Assembly (NCBI RefSeq): GCF_000423945.1
Contig: NZ_AUIY01000001.1
Coordinates: 434,001-498,000, forward strand
Source of the DNA: Butyrivibrio sp. XPD2002
Lineage (GTDB): Bacteria > Bacillota > Clostridia > Lachnospirales > Lachnospiraceae
Length of the DNA stretch: 64,000 bases
Direction of reading: 5' to 3'
Part shown: positions 9,402 to 19,100 of the stretch, piece by piece
How the letters are laid out: each line of letters begins with the position of its first letter
Numbering within the stretch: position 1 is the first letter of the stretch
The notes under the pieces: model-generated
Databases searched by the model: none
Told to the model about the DNA's origin: nothing
Seen by the model: the letters and a program-made list of their open reading frames with translations, nothing else
Position numbers and translations under genes: made by a program

Positions 9402-10676
9402 TTATTGAACTATTTCGGTAACACGAACACCGAAGCTTTCTTCAATAACTACAACCTCTCCCTTTGCAACGAACTTACCATTTACAAGAACGTCAACAGG
9501 CTCACCTGCAACCTTCTCAAGCTCTATGATAGTACCGGGTGCAAAATCAAGAATATCTGAAATTGCCTTGGCTGTTCTACCAAGCTCAACAGTAACTTCA
9601 AGAGGTACGTCCTTAATAAGTCCGATGTTCTCTCCGGCTGCCATCATAGGACTGCCACCTGCAAAGCTCTGGAACTGAGCAGGCTGAACATTGGCACCCA
9701 TCATCTGAGGCTGCATCATTGGCATACCCATGGGCATCATAGGCATACCCATCTGAGGCATTCCCATCTGTGGCATACCCATCTGTGGCATACCCTGCAT
9801 CATGGAAGGATCCATGCCGGGCATACCTGCAGCAGCTGAAGGATCCGGAGCAGGCATTCCCATGTCGGGTGCAGCCGCTGCAGGAGCAGGCGCAGGTGCT
9901 GCCTCCTCTGCAGGAGCCTCTGTGCTGATAGTATCCTTAAGACTCTTAGCAAAGTCTATGGGATACAGCTGCATAAGTGTTGAATCCACAAGTTCACCGA
10001 TCTGCAGCTTAAAGGTAACACGGCAGAAGGTTCCTGTAAGGAACTCGGAAATCTCACTGGGATCATCATCAATCATATCAAGAAGCGTTGCTTCCGGCGG
10101 GCTGATATCAACCTTCTGACCGATCATGGTTGAAAGTGATGTAGCTGCCGCACCCATCATCTGGTTCATAGCCTCTGAAATAGCAGAAAGCTGCAGCTCA
10201 CCAACCTCACCCTCAGTATTGGTTCCGTCACCACCCATCATAAGGTCGGTGATAACCATAACGTCGCGCTCCTTGAGGATAAGTATATTAGTACCCTCAA
10301 GACCTACTGTGTACTTGATCTGAATAAATACGCAGGGCTTCTCATAGTTATTTAAAACCGTATTCCAGTTAGCAAGCTCAACCTGAGGCGTAGTGATATT
10401 AACCTTCTGATTAACAAGGGAATACAGAGTTGTAGCTGAAGAACCCATACTGATGTTGGCAACTTCACCTATCGCATCCTTCTCTACGTCATTCAGAAGG
10501 CTCTCATCGATCTCACCTGCTACAAAGCCGCCACCACCTGAGGGAGCTTCTGCAGCCGGTGCATCCCCACCTCCATCTGCAGGCGCAGCATCTCCGCCAC
10601 CGGCGTCGCCACCTCCTGACGAATCCATACCGGCGAGCAGTGCATTTATTTCTTCCTGTGAAAGCATTCCATCCAT
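9402..10676 (-). CDS. fliY: FliY, switch protein with CheC phosphatase and FliN/SpoA domains
   Basis: A 424-residue flagellar C-ring protein. An N-terminal LSQEEINALL segment resembles the CheY-binding peptide of FliM. A CheC-type domain (about 65-240) retains both phosphatase motifs, EVAN near 75 and EAMN near 180, so dephosphorylation of CheY-P is likely. A Pro/Met/Ala linker (about 250-345) follows, then the C-terminal SpoA/FliN domain (LEVTVELGRTAKAISDIL onward). It starts four bases after fliM. The linker contains a short in-frame tandem repeat (listed separately). FliY replaces FliN in many Firmicutes. Confidence 0.95.
   Translation of the reverse strand: MDGMLSQEEINALLAGMDSSGGGDAGGGDAAPADGGGDAPAAEAPSGGGGFVAGEIDESLLNDVEKDAIGEVANISMGSSATTLYSLVNQKVNITTPQVELANWNTVLNNYEKPCVFIQIKYTVGLEGTNILILKERDVMVITDLMMGGDGTNTEGEVGELQLSAISEAMNQMMGAAATSLSTMIGQKVDISPPEATLLDMIDDDPSEISEFLTGTFCRVTFKLQIGELVDSTLMQLYPIDFAKSLKDTISTEAPAEEAAPAPAPAAAAPDMGMPAPDPSAAAGMPGMDPSMMQGMPQMGMPQMGMPQMGMPMMPMGMPMMQPQMMGANVQPAQFQSFAGGSPMMAAGENIGLIKDVPLEVTVELGRTAKAISDILDFAPGTIIELEKVAGEPVDVLVNGKFVAKGEVVVIEESFGVRVTEIVQ
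9744..9795 (-). repeat. 15-bp tandem repeat inside the fliY linker
   Basis: Three and a half copies of a 15-base unit (plus-strand CATACCCATCTGTGG) sit in tandem, encoding repeated G-M-P-Q-M. Copies differ by one or two bases. The repeat is in frame, so changes in copy number would lengthen or shorten the FliY linker by five residues without frameshift. Confidence 0.9.
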
Positions 10677-10680
10677 GCTG

Positions 10681-11664
10681 CTACTCTTCCTCCTCTCTAA
10701 TTACCGACGTTATTCTGACGGCATACTTATCTTTTGCGGTTCCCGGTAGTGCCGTGAATTTATATATATCACCGACATATACCTGAAGCTCGCTATTTAC
10801 CTGACTCTCCAGTCTTATTATGTCACCCCTCTGGAGCTGAACAAAATCGCTGACTGATACGTTGCATTTTCCTAAAATCGCTTTTACAGGAACATCCACA
10901 TGTCTTACAAGTGTCTCAAGATGTTCTCCGTAAGTATCGTCATCGTGCTTCTGCATGGTTGAAAACCAGAACTTGGTATTCAGTTTATCCATGACACTCT
11001 CTAGTGTGAAGTAGGGAAGACAGATATTCATAAGTCCCTCTACATCACCAATCTTAATATTAAGTGTTACGATGGCGATCATATCCGTAGGTGAAATAAC
11101 CTGTGCGAACTGAGGATTGGTCTCAATCCTCTCCATGATAGGATTTATTGCAAGAACGTTCTCCCACGGTTCAACCATAAGCTGCATGCAAATGGTTATC
11201 AGCTTCTCTATTAGAGGCATCTCAATATCGGTGAACGGTCTGGTCTTATCTAGTCCCTCGCCTTCGCCACCAAGCATTCTGTCTATGAAGGCAAATCCGA
11301 TATTGGCCTGAAGCTCTAAAATAATGGTTCCCTGCAGTGGTAAGAAATTTATAATTCCAAGAATAACAGGGTTACTAAGTGCATTACTAAATTCCGAATA
11401 TGTTACAGTCTCGGAGTTAGCAACCGAAACCTGTACGTTTTTTCTAAGATAAAGAGGAAGTGTTGTTGATAACAGTCTTCCATAATGTTCATAGATCATC
11501 TCGAGGGTTCTCAGGTGTTCCTTTGAGAACTTCGCCGGTCGTTTAAAGTCGTAGTCCTTGACTTTTTTCTCGTCCGCAGCAGACATCTGATCCACGTCGA
11601 GTTCGCCGGTATTTAGAGCCGCGAGTAGATTATCTATCTCATTCTGTGATAATACTTCACTCAA
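10681..11664 (-). CDS. fliM: FliM, flagellar motor switch protein
   Basis: A 327-residue C-ring protein. The N-terminal LSQNEIDNLLAAL is the CheY-P-binding peptide, the middle domain (about 45-230) includes the GGEGEG loop that meets FliG, and the C-terminal SpoA domain (about 250-325) pairs with FliY. Length matches the family. Its start has a GTGA-type ribosome site and it lies four bases from fliY, with which it makes the switch. Confidence 0.97.
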   Translation of the reverse strand: MSEVLSQNEIDNLLAALNTGELDVDQMSAADEKKVKDYDFKRPAKFSKEHLRTLEMIYEHYGRLLSTTLPLYLRKNVQVSVANSETVTYSEFSNALSNPVILGIINFLPLQGTIILELQANIGFAFIDRMLGGEGEGLDKTRPFTDIEMPLIEKLITICMQLMVEPWENVLAINPIMERIETNPQFAQVISPTDMIAIVTLNIKIGDVEGLMNICLPYFTLESVMDKLNTKFWFSTMQKHDDDTYGEHLETLVRHVDVPVKAILGKCNVSVSDFVQLQRGDIIRLESQVNSELQVYVGDIYKFTALPGTAKDKYAVRITSVIREEEE

Positions 11665-11730
11665 GCGTAGATCACCTCACTTTTACACAAAAAACAACTC
11701 ATAAACTCTTTTCATACTCCCCAATATAAC

Positions 11731-12264
11731 TTACTGATAAACTGTTCCGGAAAAGTTTACATCATATATAAAGCCTGATCCGAAAAGCTCCTGGATCTGC
11801 TCAAGAAGTGTAGCCTTGGCTTCATCCTCGTGAGCCCTGATCTCATCAAGTGTGTAGGAACCGATTACTGATGTAATCTTGGACTTGATCATATCCTGAT
11901 AGCTTGTCATTGATTCCTCTGTACCATAGGTAGCGTAATCCTCATTGGATTTATCCATGGAAAGCACTATTGTAGTCAGCATGTAATGAGATTTGCCTGA
12001 TCCATCCTCTTTAAGAGTAATTGTCATATCTGCAATTGAGTAAGGAACAACATTGGCAATATCTACATTACCGGAAGCTGATCCCGAAAATCCCTGACCA
12101 TTTTCACCACCGTTAGCCTCAATCTGAAGCGCTGCAGCCACATCTCCAATAAGCGCAACCGCCTGATTGTTGGTAGTCATGACTGTGAGCATCATGAAGC
12201 CTGTCATACCGGTGTTAACTAAAAGTAATGCCAAAATGATAATTGCAAGCAGGTTTTTCTTCAT
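11731..12264 (-). CDS. fliL: FliL, stator-associated membrane protein
   Basis: A 177-residue single-pass membrane protein: a hydrophobic helix at about 5-30, then an extracytoplasmic domain. FliL forms a ring around the stator and helps it engage. The C-terminal sequence with VPYSIADMTITL and a conserved acidic helix fits the FliL domain. It sits between motB and fliM, as expected. About 65 bases separate it from fliM. Confidence 0.9.
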   Translation of the reverse strand: MKKNLLAIIILALLLVNTGMTGFMMLTVMTTNNQAVALIGDVAAALQIEANGGENGQGFSGSASGNVDIANVVPYSIADMTITLKEDGSGKSHYMLTTIVLSMDKSNEDYATYGTEESMTSYQDMIKSKITSVIGSYTLDEIRAHEDEAKATLLEQIQELFGSGFIYDVNFSGTVYQ

Positions 12265-12282
12265 TTGTAATCTCCCTCATAA

Positions 12283-13287
12283 TCAATACATTGGACTAAG
12301 TGGATTGTATATTCTTATCTCTACTCGCCTGTTCCTTGCACGCCCCTCAGGGGTGGAATTATCAGCTACAGGCTCATACTCTCCTCTTCCTGAATGCTTA
12401 AGCTTAGACGGATCAAGTGATGTGTTATCCATAAAGTAGTAAAAAACGGAAAGTGCTCTTGCATCACTAAGCTCATCATTATTTGTAATCTTGCCATAGG
12501 ATCTGTGCATCGGAACATTATCCGTATGACCCTCGATTTCTATGGTTCCGCCTGCATATCTCTCAAGGACAGTACCTACTTTATCAAGAATTGTACCTGC
12601 ACCTTCCTTCAAGGTTGCATCACCGGTGTCAAAAAGAATGGCACCCTGTAATGTCAACTGAACAAACTGGCTTGTAAAATTAACATCTATCTGATTGGAG
12701 ACATCCATAACATCAAGCGCTTCTGTAACCTCTGCAGCAAGTGCTTCCGATGCCTTAAGCTGCTCTGCTTCTGCAGCCTCCTGAGTCTCCTCAGCATTAG
12801 CACCCTTATTGTCCGCATCACTCTGAGATCCGGATTGAGTCTCATCTCCCTCAGTACCGGTACCCTGTGCATCACCTTCAGCGCCTGTGGACTCACCACC
12901 CTGGCCCTGCATGATACCCGAAGTATCACCTTCTTCACTGATGCCGGCGCCACCGTTCTCACTGGCGTTCTCACCTGAAGAATCGGTAACCTCCTCTTCC
13001 TGAGATCCGGACTGGGATATACCCATCGATATAATATAGTTGGACAGCTGATTCAGCTGTGAAATACCATCTCCAACAAGTGCACCCTGACCAAGGGCTG
13101 CCTCACCACCCTGGAAAATACCAAAGGCAGAACTGAATGATGCAGCAACCTCTTCAAACTTCTGAGCATCCATAGTCGCCATGGAGAACAGCAAAACGAA
13201 GAAGCACAGAAGCAGGTTCATCAGATCACCAAAAGTTCCCTGCCAGGCAGGCAAACCCGGTTTTATTTCTTCTGGTTTTTTAGCCAT
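12283..13287 (-). CDS. motB: MotB, stator protein with a long linker
   Basis: A 334-residue stator subunit. The N-terminal helix (about 20-42) has the ion-conducting Asp at D21 in FGDLMNLLL. The C-terminal OmpA-like peptidoglycan-binding domain (about 205-330) has the EGHTDNVPM and NRRVEIRI motifs. Between them lie about 150 residues, largely Gly/Glu/Ser/Gln-rich, longer than in model MotB proteins (plug and linker). The start codon overlaps the motA stop by one base (TAATG), showing coupling. Confidence 0.95.
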   Translation of the reverse strand: MAKKPEEIKPGLPAWQGTFGDLMNLLLCFFVLLFSMATMDAQKFEEVAASFSSAFGIFQGGEAALGQGALVGDGISQLNQLSNYIISMGISQSGSQEEEVTDSSGENASENGGAGISEEGDTSGIMQGQGGESTGAEGDAQGTGTEGDETQSGSQSDADNKGANAEETQEAAEAEQLKASEALAAEVTEALDVMDVSNQIDVNFTSQFVQLTLQGAILFDTGDATLKEGAGTILDKVGTVLERYAGGTIEIEGHTDNVPMHRSYGKITNNDELSDARALSVFYYFMDNTSLDPSKLKHSGRGEYEPVADNSTPEGRARNRRVEIRIYNPLSPMY

Positions 13288-14093
13288 TACTCTCCTCCGC
13301 CGCCATCACCGGAACCATTCTCAGCTTCATAAGCAGCTCTGTTAGCAGGTGACAAGAATGATTTAAGCTTCTCTTCAGTAACTCGGGGGTTCTCGCCCGC
13401 CTGTATAGAAAGTAAACCTTCTATAATAATACTTTTCATTGTGTACTCTGCGTTATCTCTTGCTTTCAGCTTATTCTCAGCAGGATAGCAGAACCAGTTC
13501 GCAAGAACTGATCCGTAGAATGTTGTAATGAGGGCAACGGCCATGGAAGGTCCGATTGATGAAGGATCTGACATGTTCTGTAGCATCAGAACCAGTCCAA
13601 GCAGTGTTCCGATCATTCCCCAGGAAGGTCCCATACCTGCAACATCAGCGAAGAACGTGTAGTTCTCCTTATGTCTCTCAGACATGGCATCAATCTCGGC
13701 CTCTAGAATAGCCTTAACAAGCTCCGGCTCGGTACCATCTACGATAAGTCCGACGCCCTTCTTCATGAAGGCATCCTCAATGTTGCTGGCTGCCTCCTCA
13801 AGTGCAAGAAGTCCTTCCTTACGGGCTGTATTGGATAAGTCGATAATCTGCTTGATTACTGCCTTGGTATCATCTGCCGGCATCTTAAAAATCAATGTAT
13901 ATGACTTAAGTCCGTTAATGAAACTCGGCATGGTTCTGGAAGCCAGAACCGCCATGAAAGCTCCACCAAAAGTAATCATCGCAGAAGGCGCATCGACGAA
14001 GTATTGGACACCGGAAATTCCGGCACCAAACACAATACTAAGAATCATGAATATGAAACAAAGTACAACACCAAGTAATGACGCAATATCCAC
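13287..14093 (-). CDS. motA: MotA, stator channel protein
   Basis: A 268-residue membrane protein with four helices: two at the N-terminus (about 5-25 and 33-50) and two near 150-205, with the conserved stretch around DVAGMGPSWGMIGTLLGL. It forms the pentameric ion channel around MotB and pushes on FliG. It uses a GTG start seven bases after a GGGGGA ribosome site. The C-terminus ends in a Gly/Asp/Glu tail. The ion (H+ or Na+) cannot be assigned with confidence by eye. Confidence 0.95.
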   Translation of the reverse strand: MDIASLLGVVLCFIFMILSIVFGAGISGVQYFVDAPSAMITFGGAFMAVLASRTMPSFINGLKSYTLIFKMPADDTKAVIKQIIDLSNTARKEGLLALEEAASNIEDAFMKKGVGLIVDGTEPELVKAILEAEIDAMSERHKENYTFFADVAGMGPSWGMIGTLLGLVLMLQNMSDPSSIGPSMAVALITTFYGSVLANWFCYPAENKLKARDNAEYTMKSIIIEGLLSIQAGENPRVTEEKLKSFLSPANRAAYEAENGSGDGGGGE

Positions 14094-14139
14094 TTAGTTT
14101 TCCCCCTTCATCAAAGACTATAGCAAAATGCTCTTGCAA

Positions 14140-14382
14140 TCAGTGCAAAGCATCATGAATGCGAGCCTTAGTCGCTTCTTCACTACATGAAACAAGTGGC
14201 GCTCCGGTCTGAACGCCCCATCTCTCATTACATCTCTTCATGACCTCGGGAAGTGACTCCTGCACAATGAACTTCCGCCCATTTGCCATGATCACGACTG
14301 TATCAGGAGTAGATTCTACTGTCTCTATTAGATTCTCATTGACCAGGATCATCCGGCCATCCAATCTGGTAATTTCGATCAC
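14140..14382 (-). CDS. flbD: FlbD / SwrD-family small flagellar protein
   Basis: An 80-residue protein matching the FlbD family (Bacillus SwrD, about 70 aa), which increases stator function or motor torque. The core MIEITRLDG...NENLIETVESTPDTVV, then a region with KFIVQES, is diagnostic. It uses a GTG start eight bases from a GGGGGA ribosome site. It is the first gene of the downstream half of the flagellar operon, separated from flgE by an inserted gene. This is the family related to SwrD, not the Caulobacter transcription factor FlbD. Confidence 0.9.
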   Translation of the reverse strand: MIEITRLDGRMILVNENLIETVESTPDTVVIMANGRKFIVQESLPEVMKRCNERWGVQTGAPLVSCSEEATKARIHDALH

Positions 14383-14543
14383 GATATATCCCCCGACACT
14401 CGTCTGAAATCGTTGAAATAAAATTGCAGAAATGCACCGCCCAATTTAGCAAAAGTTACACTTCTAGGTTTATTAACACAATTTTATCATGGTTTTTCAT
14501 TATTTTGATGCACAAAATTCCGCAAAAACATAGCTTGTGAATT

Positions 14544-14578
14544 TTTATTTCATTTTTTAATGTGATTAATGAAATAAA
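14544..14578. repeat. 11-bp perfect inverted repeat (TTTATTTCATT / AATGAAATAAA)
   Basis: The arms at 14544-14554 and 14568-14578 are perfect complements with a 13-base spacer. A further related copy of the left arm sequence lies near 14765. It could be an operator, a transcript hairpin, or a trace of insertion. It is low in GC, so it is a weak terminator at best. Confidence 0.6.
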
Positions 14579-14945
14579 TTTACACGCTACATCTTGTGCA
14601 TACTTCATTTTTGATTATACAACATCTCGTGATTTATTAAAACCGTTTTGGAGAGATTTATGGTTATGGCTAGACGAAAATTTAATTTAAAGAATTTTTC
14701 GGGTTTGTTTATTTGATTTTTAGATATTGGGTGATTTTTTAGGAGGTTGTTTTGAGGTGTGGTGAAATTTTATTTCATTATTATTGTCGTTTTGGTGTAA
14801 ATTTGTTTCATTCTCTTCTTTTTTTGCTTATTTTTTCTTTAAGGTATTATTGGGGAGTACTTTTGAGACGGGAATTTTTTACTTAGCTGTGTTTTTTATA
14901 TTAACGGTGTTTTCATAGCTTTTTGAGCCATTATCATATTATATC

Positions 14946-14974
14946 TTGACAATGTGGCAATAGCGCATTAATAT
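14946..14974 (+). promoter_or_regulatory. Sigma-A-type promoter for the Rpn-family gene
   Basis: A consensus -35 TTGACA (14946-14951), exactly 17 bases, then a -10 TAATAT (14969-14974). Transcription would start near 14981 and give a leader of about 160 bases, with a small GGGAGgctCTCCC hairpin, before the TTG start. Confidence 0.75.
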
Positions 14975-15143
14975 GATTTCTTGTCAGAAAGCCATGCAGG
15001 TTTTCCAGGGAGGCTCTCCCATATTTTCCTTTTATTATTTTCCACGTAGGATTTTATTGAAGCAGTAAGTATTTATTTTTCTTATTTATATTTCTAAACC
15101 TTGTATGGTTTTCTGATAAATATAAACCAACAAGGAGGAAAAA

Positions 15144-16037
15144 TTGAGTAACACGTTAACAGTAAACAGAAAGTATAAGGATTCCGTTTTTAGGATGCTT
15201 TTCAATAGCAAGGAAGAACTCTTATCCTTATACAACGCGGTCAATGGCACTAATTATGTAAACACAGATGATTTAGAAATCAACACCCTTGAAGAAGATG
15301 TTTACATGAAGATGAAAAATGACATCTCTTTCATCTTCGGATTTGAGTTAAATCTTTACGAGCATCAGAGCACGGAATGCGGAAATATGCCGTTGAGGTT
15401 TCTAATCTATGTAACAAAAATAATATCAGGAATGATAGTCCGAGATGATCTCTATAAGAAACAGGTTATAAAAATCCCAGCTCCAAGATTCGTAGTTTTC
15501 TACAATGGAACTGATATGAATGAGGACAAAGTAACTTATAGACTTTCAGATCAATATGAAAAGGTTCTTCAGTCTCCTGAACTGGAACTATTAGTCACAG
15601 TTATCAATATTAACGAGAATCATAATCCCGATATTTTACATGCCTGCAAAGCCCTCAATGATTATGCCGTCTTCGTTGCAAAAATCAGGGCATATGCTAA
15701 GATAATGGTAATAGAAGATGCTGTCCAAAAGGCAATTGATGAATGCATTGCCGAAGGAATAATTGAAGGCTTCCTTATGAAGCATCGTGCGGAGGTACAA
15801 GAAATGAGTGTATTTGAATATAACGAAGAACTTCATTTACAGAACGTTCGCCAAGATGGCATAGATGAAGCAACTGCTAAAGCTGCCGTTATTATTGCAG
15901 AAAAAGATGCTATCATTGCTGAAAAGGATTCTGCTATTGCTGAAAAGGATTCTACAATTGCAAAGGATGCTGAGACTATTGCAGATTTAAAGGCAAAAAT
16001 AGCTAATTTAGAAGCCCAACTTGTTTCGGCAAAGTAA
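15144..16037 (+). CDS. Rpn-family PD-(D/E)XK nuclease / putative transposase
   Basis: A 297-residue protein of the Rpn / PD-(D/E)XK family that is multicopy in Lachnospiraceae. E. coli Rpn proteins promote recombination and have DNA endonuclease activity. The nuclease core is at about 1-110: KYKDSVFRMLF, then MKNDISF (Asp of PD) and LNLYEHQST (E-x-Q). The C-terminal segment (about 180-225) is the conserved helical tail (KAIDECIAEGIIEGFL). The last 60 residues are a coiled coil of repeated IAEKD(S/A). It uses a TTG start with an AAGGAGG site. It is the only plus-strand gene inside the flagellar operon, between flgE and flbD, with its own promoter and terminator. Confidence 0.85.
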   Translation: MSNTLTVNRKYKDSVFRMLFNSKEELLSLYNAVNGTNYVNTDDLEINTLEEDVYMKMKNDISFIFGFELNLYEHQSTECGNMPLRFLIYVTKIISGMIVRDDLYKKQVIKIPAPRFVVFYNGTDMNEDKVTYRLSDQYEKVLQSPELELLVTVININENHNPDILHACKALNDYAVFVAKIRAYAKIMVIEDAVQKAIDECIAEGIIEGFLMKHRAEVQEMSVFEYNEELHLQNVRQDGIDEATAKAAVIIAEKDAIIAEKDSAIAEKDSTIAKDAETIADLKAKIANLEAQLVSAK

Positions 16038-16060
16038 TTTCATAGTTATTGTTATAAACC

Positions 16061-16086
16061 AAAGGGCGCTCGGTTGAGCGCCCTTT
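16061..16086. terminator. 11-bp hairpin terminator, convergent between the Rpn gene and flgE
   Basis: AAAGGGCGCTC / GAGCGCCCTTT with a four-base loop, starting 24 bases after the Rpn stop and about 70 bases after the flgE stop on the other strand. The U-tract is short on both sides (TTTATAT plus, TTTGGTTTAT minus). It probably ends the plus-strand gene and may reduce read-through from flgE into flbD. Confidence 0.75.
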
Positions 16087-16153
16087 ATATGTATTCTGCA
16101 CTTCTCCCCCTCGATAAGTGCCATACATCATTATGGAATTATGTTAACGAAAA

Positions 16154-19100
16154 TCATCTCTTCAGATTTGTAAGCTCCTCAAGGAGTGTATCTGAAACTG
16201 TGATAATACGGCTGTTAGCCTGGAATCCACGCTGAGTTGTGATCATACTGGTGAACTCACTTGAAAGGTCTACGTTTGACATTTCCAATACACCAGTTGT
16301 GATGTAGCCACCGTCTGTCGTTACATCCTGAATTGTAGCTTCGCCGGAGTTAAGGGTCTGGGTGTAGAGGTTGTCACCGTTTTTCTCAAGACCTGATGCG
16401 TTAGCAAATTCTGCTGTTGCGATCTGTCCAAGGAGCTTTGTCTGACCGTTTGAATATGTTGCGTAGATTGTTCCGTCCTTACCGATTGTTACACCGTTCA
16501 TTTCGCCTACTGCACGTCCGGTCTTAAGGCTCTGCTTATCACCTTTAACTGCTCCGATTGTGGAGGTTGCCATTGTATTGTAGTTGGTTGTAGGTGAAAG
16601 GTCGATGTTTACATCTGTAAAGCCTGCCATCTTGGGCTGACCGTCGATCAAAGCGTCCTGATCAAAGTTGAGAACTATCTTCTCTGTAGGCTGCTCGATT
16701 GCACCGGTTTTAGCGTTGTACTTCATTGTGATTGAGTTATTTACAATCTGAAGTGTTCCGTCATCGAGAATGTGGTATGTAAGGTTCTCGTAATCACCAG
16801 ATGACTTATCTGGGTTGTAGTTATACACATCAGGGAAGAAATCTGCTGTAAGTGTAGCATCAAAGATTTCAGAAACATAACCGGTTCTCGGAATCTTGTC
16901 GTAAACTACTTTTCCTTCTTCACTTGCATTTCTGTATGTAGCTGTAGTTTCATCTTCGTCAATTTCGAAGGTGAGCTGTGTTTCTGTTGTTGTCTGTGTA
17001 ATAGCCCAGCTCTTAACACCTGAATTATTCTTTGTACCAACAGAAATTGTTGTTCCATCATCACTTATCTTGTAAGTTACATCATCATTTCCAGGTGTGT
17101 AATTGTATATTGCTTTTAGTACATTCTTCTGAGAATTTGTAAGTGTATTTATGTTTCCTGAAAGAGGTATAGCAGTCTCAACTTCCGACTTATAATTTCT
17201 GAATACAATATTTGATCCCGTATTCATATAAACCGAATAACCCATTTCATTATCATAAGTAGACGTTGTTTTCTTTGTAGTATAAATTATCAGATCGCCA
17301 TTATCATCAATTTTATACTTATATGTAAATGTACTATTTCCCTCACTAGGCTTAATTCTATCAGATGTAAAGCCGTAACATTCAAGAAGATCTATCGATT
17401 CAGAATCAAGATATGAAAGTTCTCCTGATAATTCAAACGTCTTATTTCTGCTAGGAAGCGAATAAACAGCTTTGTTAGTTGTTGTGTCAATATAAAAATT
17501 GTACTTATCTTTTTTTAATTGTGTCGTATCATCCCAAGTTGCAGTCGTTTCTCTATTTACTGTAACGACTCCCTCATGATTAATAGTATATTTATAAACA
17601 TATGTCTCAGGTTTTGAAGTTGTTCCACCAGTTGCTGGAAGATCTCCTTTGGTCAATGCCAATAGTGCTAATTCAGCATCTGTGTTATCTGAAGAAATCG
17701 TTCCAGTCATAGCCACAGTGGTTCCGTTAATAGTACAAGTATCATCACCTTCGTTATGATCAAATGTTTTACCTTCGGCAATTAAATCCTTACTCAGAGA
17801 ATCAATATCTTTATTTGTGGTAGATTTTGAAGTAATTACTATATTTCCATCATTACTAATGCTATATTTATATTTATTAGTTGTTGGATAATCGCCTGTT
17901 TTCAATCCATAAGCAGTTCTAATCTGATCCGGAAGGGCACCAAATTCATTCTGTTCTTTAGCCACAATTAAATTTGTATCACTATCAATATTATTTATTG
18001 TAACTGTCGTAGTGCTTGATACTGATGTAACCATATGAAATCCATCAGCAAGTTTTATAGGATCAGAAGTTTCATATGTATTTTCATAAACTGTTATAGA
18101 ACTAACGCCATCAGTTGAAAGCTCATAAGAATAATCTTTTTTCCCTGGATCAAATGGAAATTTTGTATCATCATCAAAATCCACTCCAAACATTGACTTC
18201 AAAACATCTTTCTGATTTTCAGATAGATCCTCTGCCGCTGATAAATCAAGCTTTCTAGTCAATGTCGCATATGTTGAATTCTCATATGTTCCATAAGTAA
18301 CTGTGCTATCTGTGCTACTATTCTTATAATATGTGCCAAGATTTGATGCTTTTGTTTCTGCAGAAGTTACAGGATATACACTAATAGATCCGTCTGAATT
18401 GATTGTGTAGTAGTCTGTAGAAGCAACCGAATTATCACCAGCAACGCCAACTGAAAGATTATATACATTTCTCAGCAACTGAGGTGCCTTGTCAACCAAT
18501 GAAGAAATTGAACCACTTACCGGAATGCCTGAATAAGCTGTTGCCCCCTTTGAATCCTTGAAAGATGCGTTTTTAGCACCAACTGTTGCTGTATAATTTG
18601 TTGTTGTTATTGTCTTTGTCCAGGAATCCCTGATGCCATAGGTCTGCTCGTCGTTGTCGAGATCTGTAAATGTTACGTGGCTGAGCTTTTCTGCTCCGAT
18701 TGTATTTCCCTTGGAATCTAGGATGTCCTCGAGAGTCATTGTGTAAGTATGCTCAAGATTATCAACATCACGAACTGCAAATTTTGCTGTATAAAGATAT
18801 CCAAGATTGTCGTAGAATTCAAGAGTTACTGTTTTTCCATTGTCGCTTGTGATATTTGTATCGTGCGCATCGATGTTACCGCTTACAAGACCTTCTGTTG
18901 TTCCTTCCGGAGGATAGGTCATGTTCTCAGCGCTCATGATCTGAAGCTTTCCGATACCGCCGTTTGTATTAACGGTGATGGCACCTGTCTCAGGATCTTC
19001 TGCTGCTGTCCAGCCATATACGAAGTAACCTGTTGACTGCATTGCGAGGTTTCCTGCGCCGTCTACGTAGAAGGAACCATCTCTTGTGAACATTGTCTGG

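Larger units (their letters stand above)
14383..15143. other. 761-bp AT-rich non-coding region between flbD and an Rpn-family gene
   Basis: No convincing open reading frame was found on either strand. The region holds an 11-bp inverted repeat (14544-14578), a possible extended -10 for flbD on the minus strand (TGATAAAAT, 14481-14489, no good -35) and a clear plus-strand promoter for the Rpn-family gene (14946-14974). Composition is strikingly T-rich on the plus strand. It is probably flanking DNA that entered with the inserted gene, plus the new promoter region of flbD-motAB. Confidence 0.6.
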
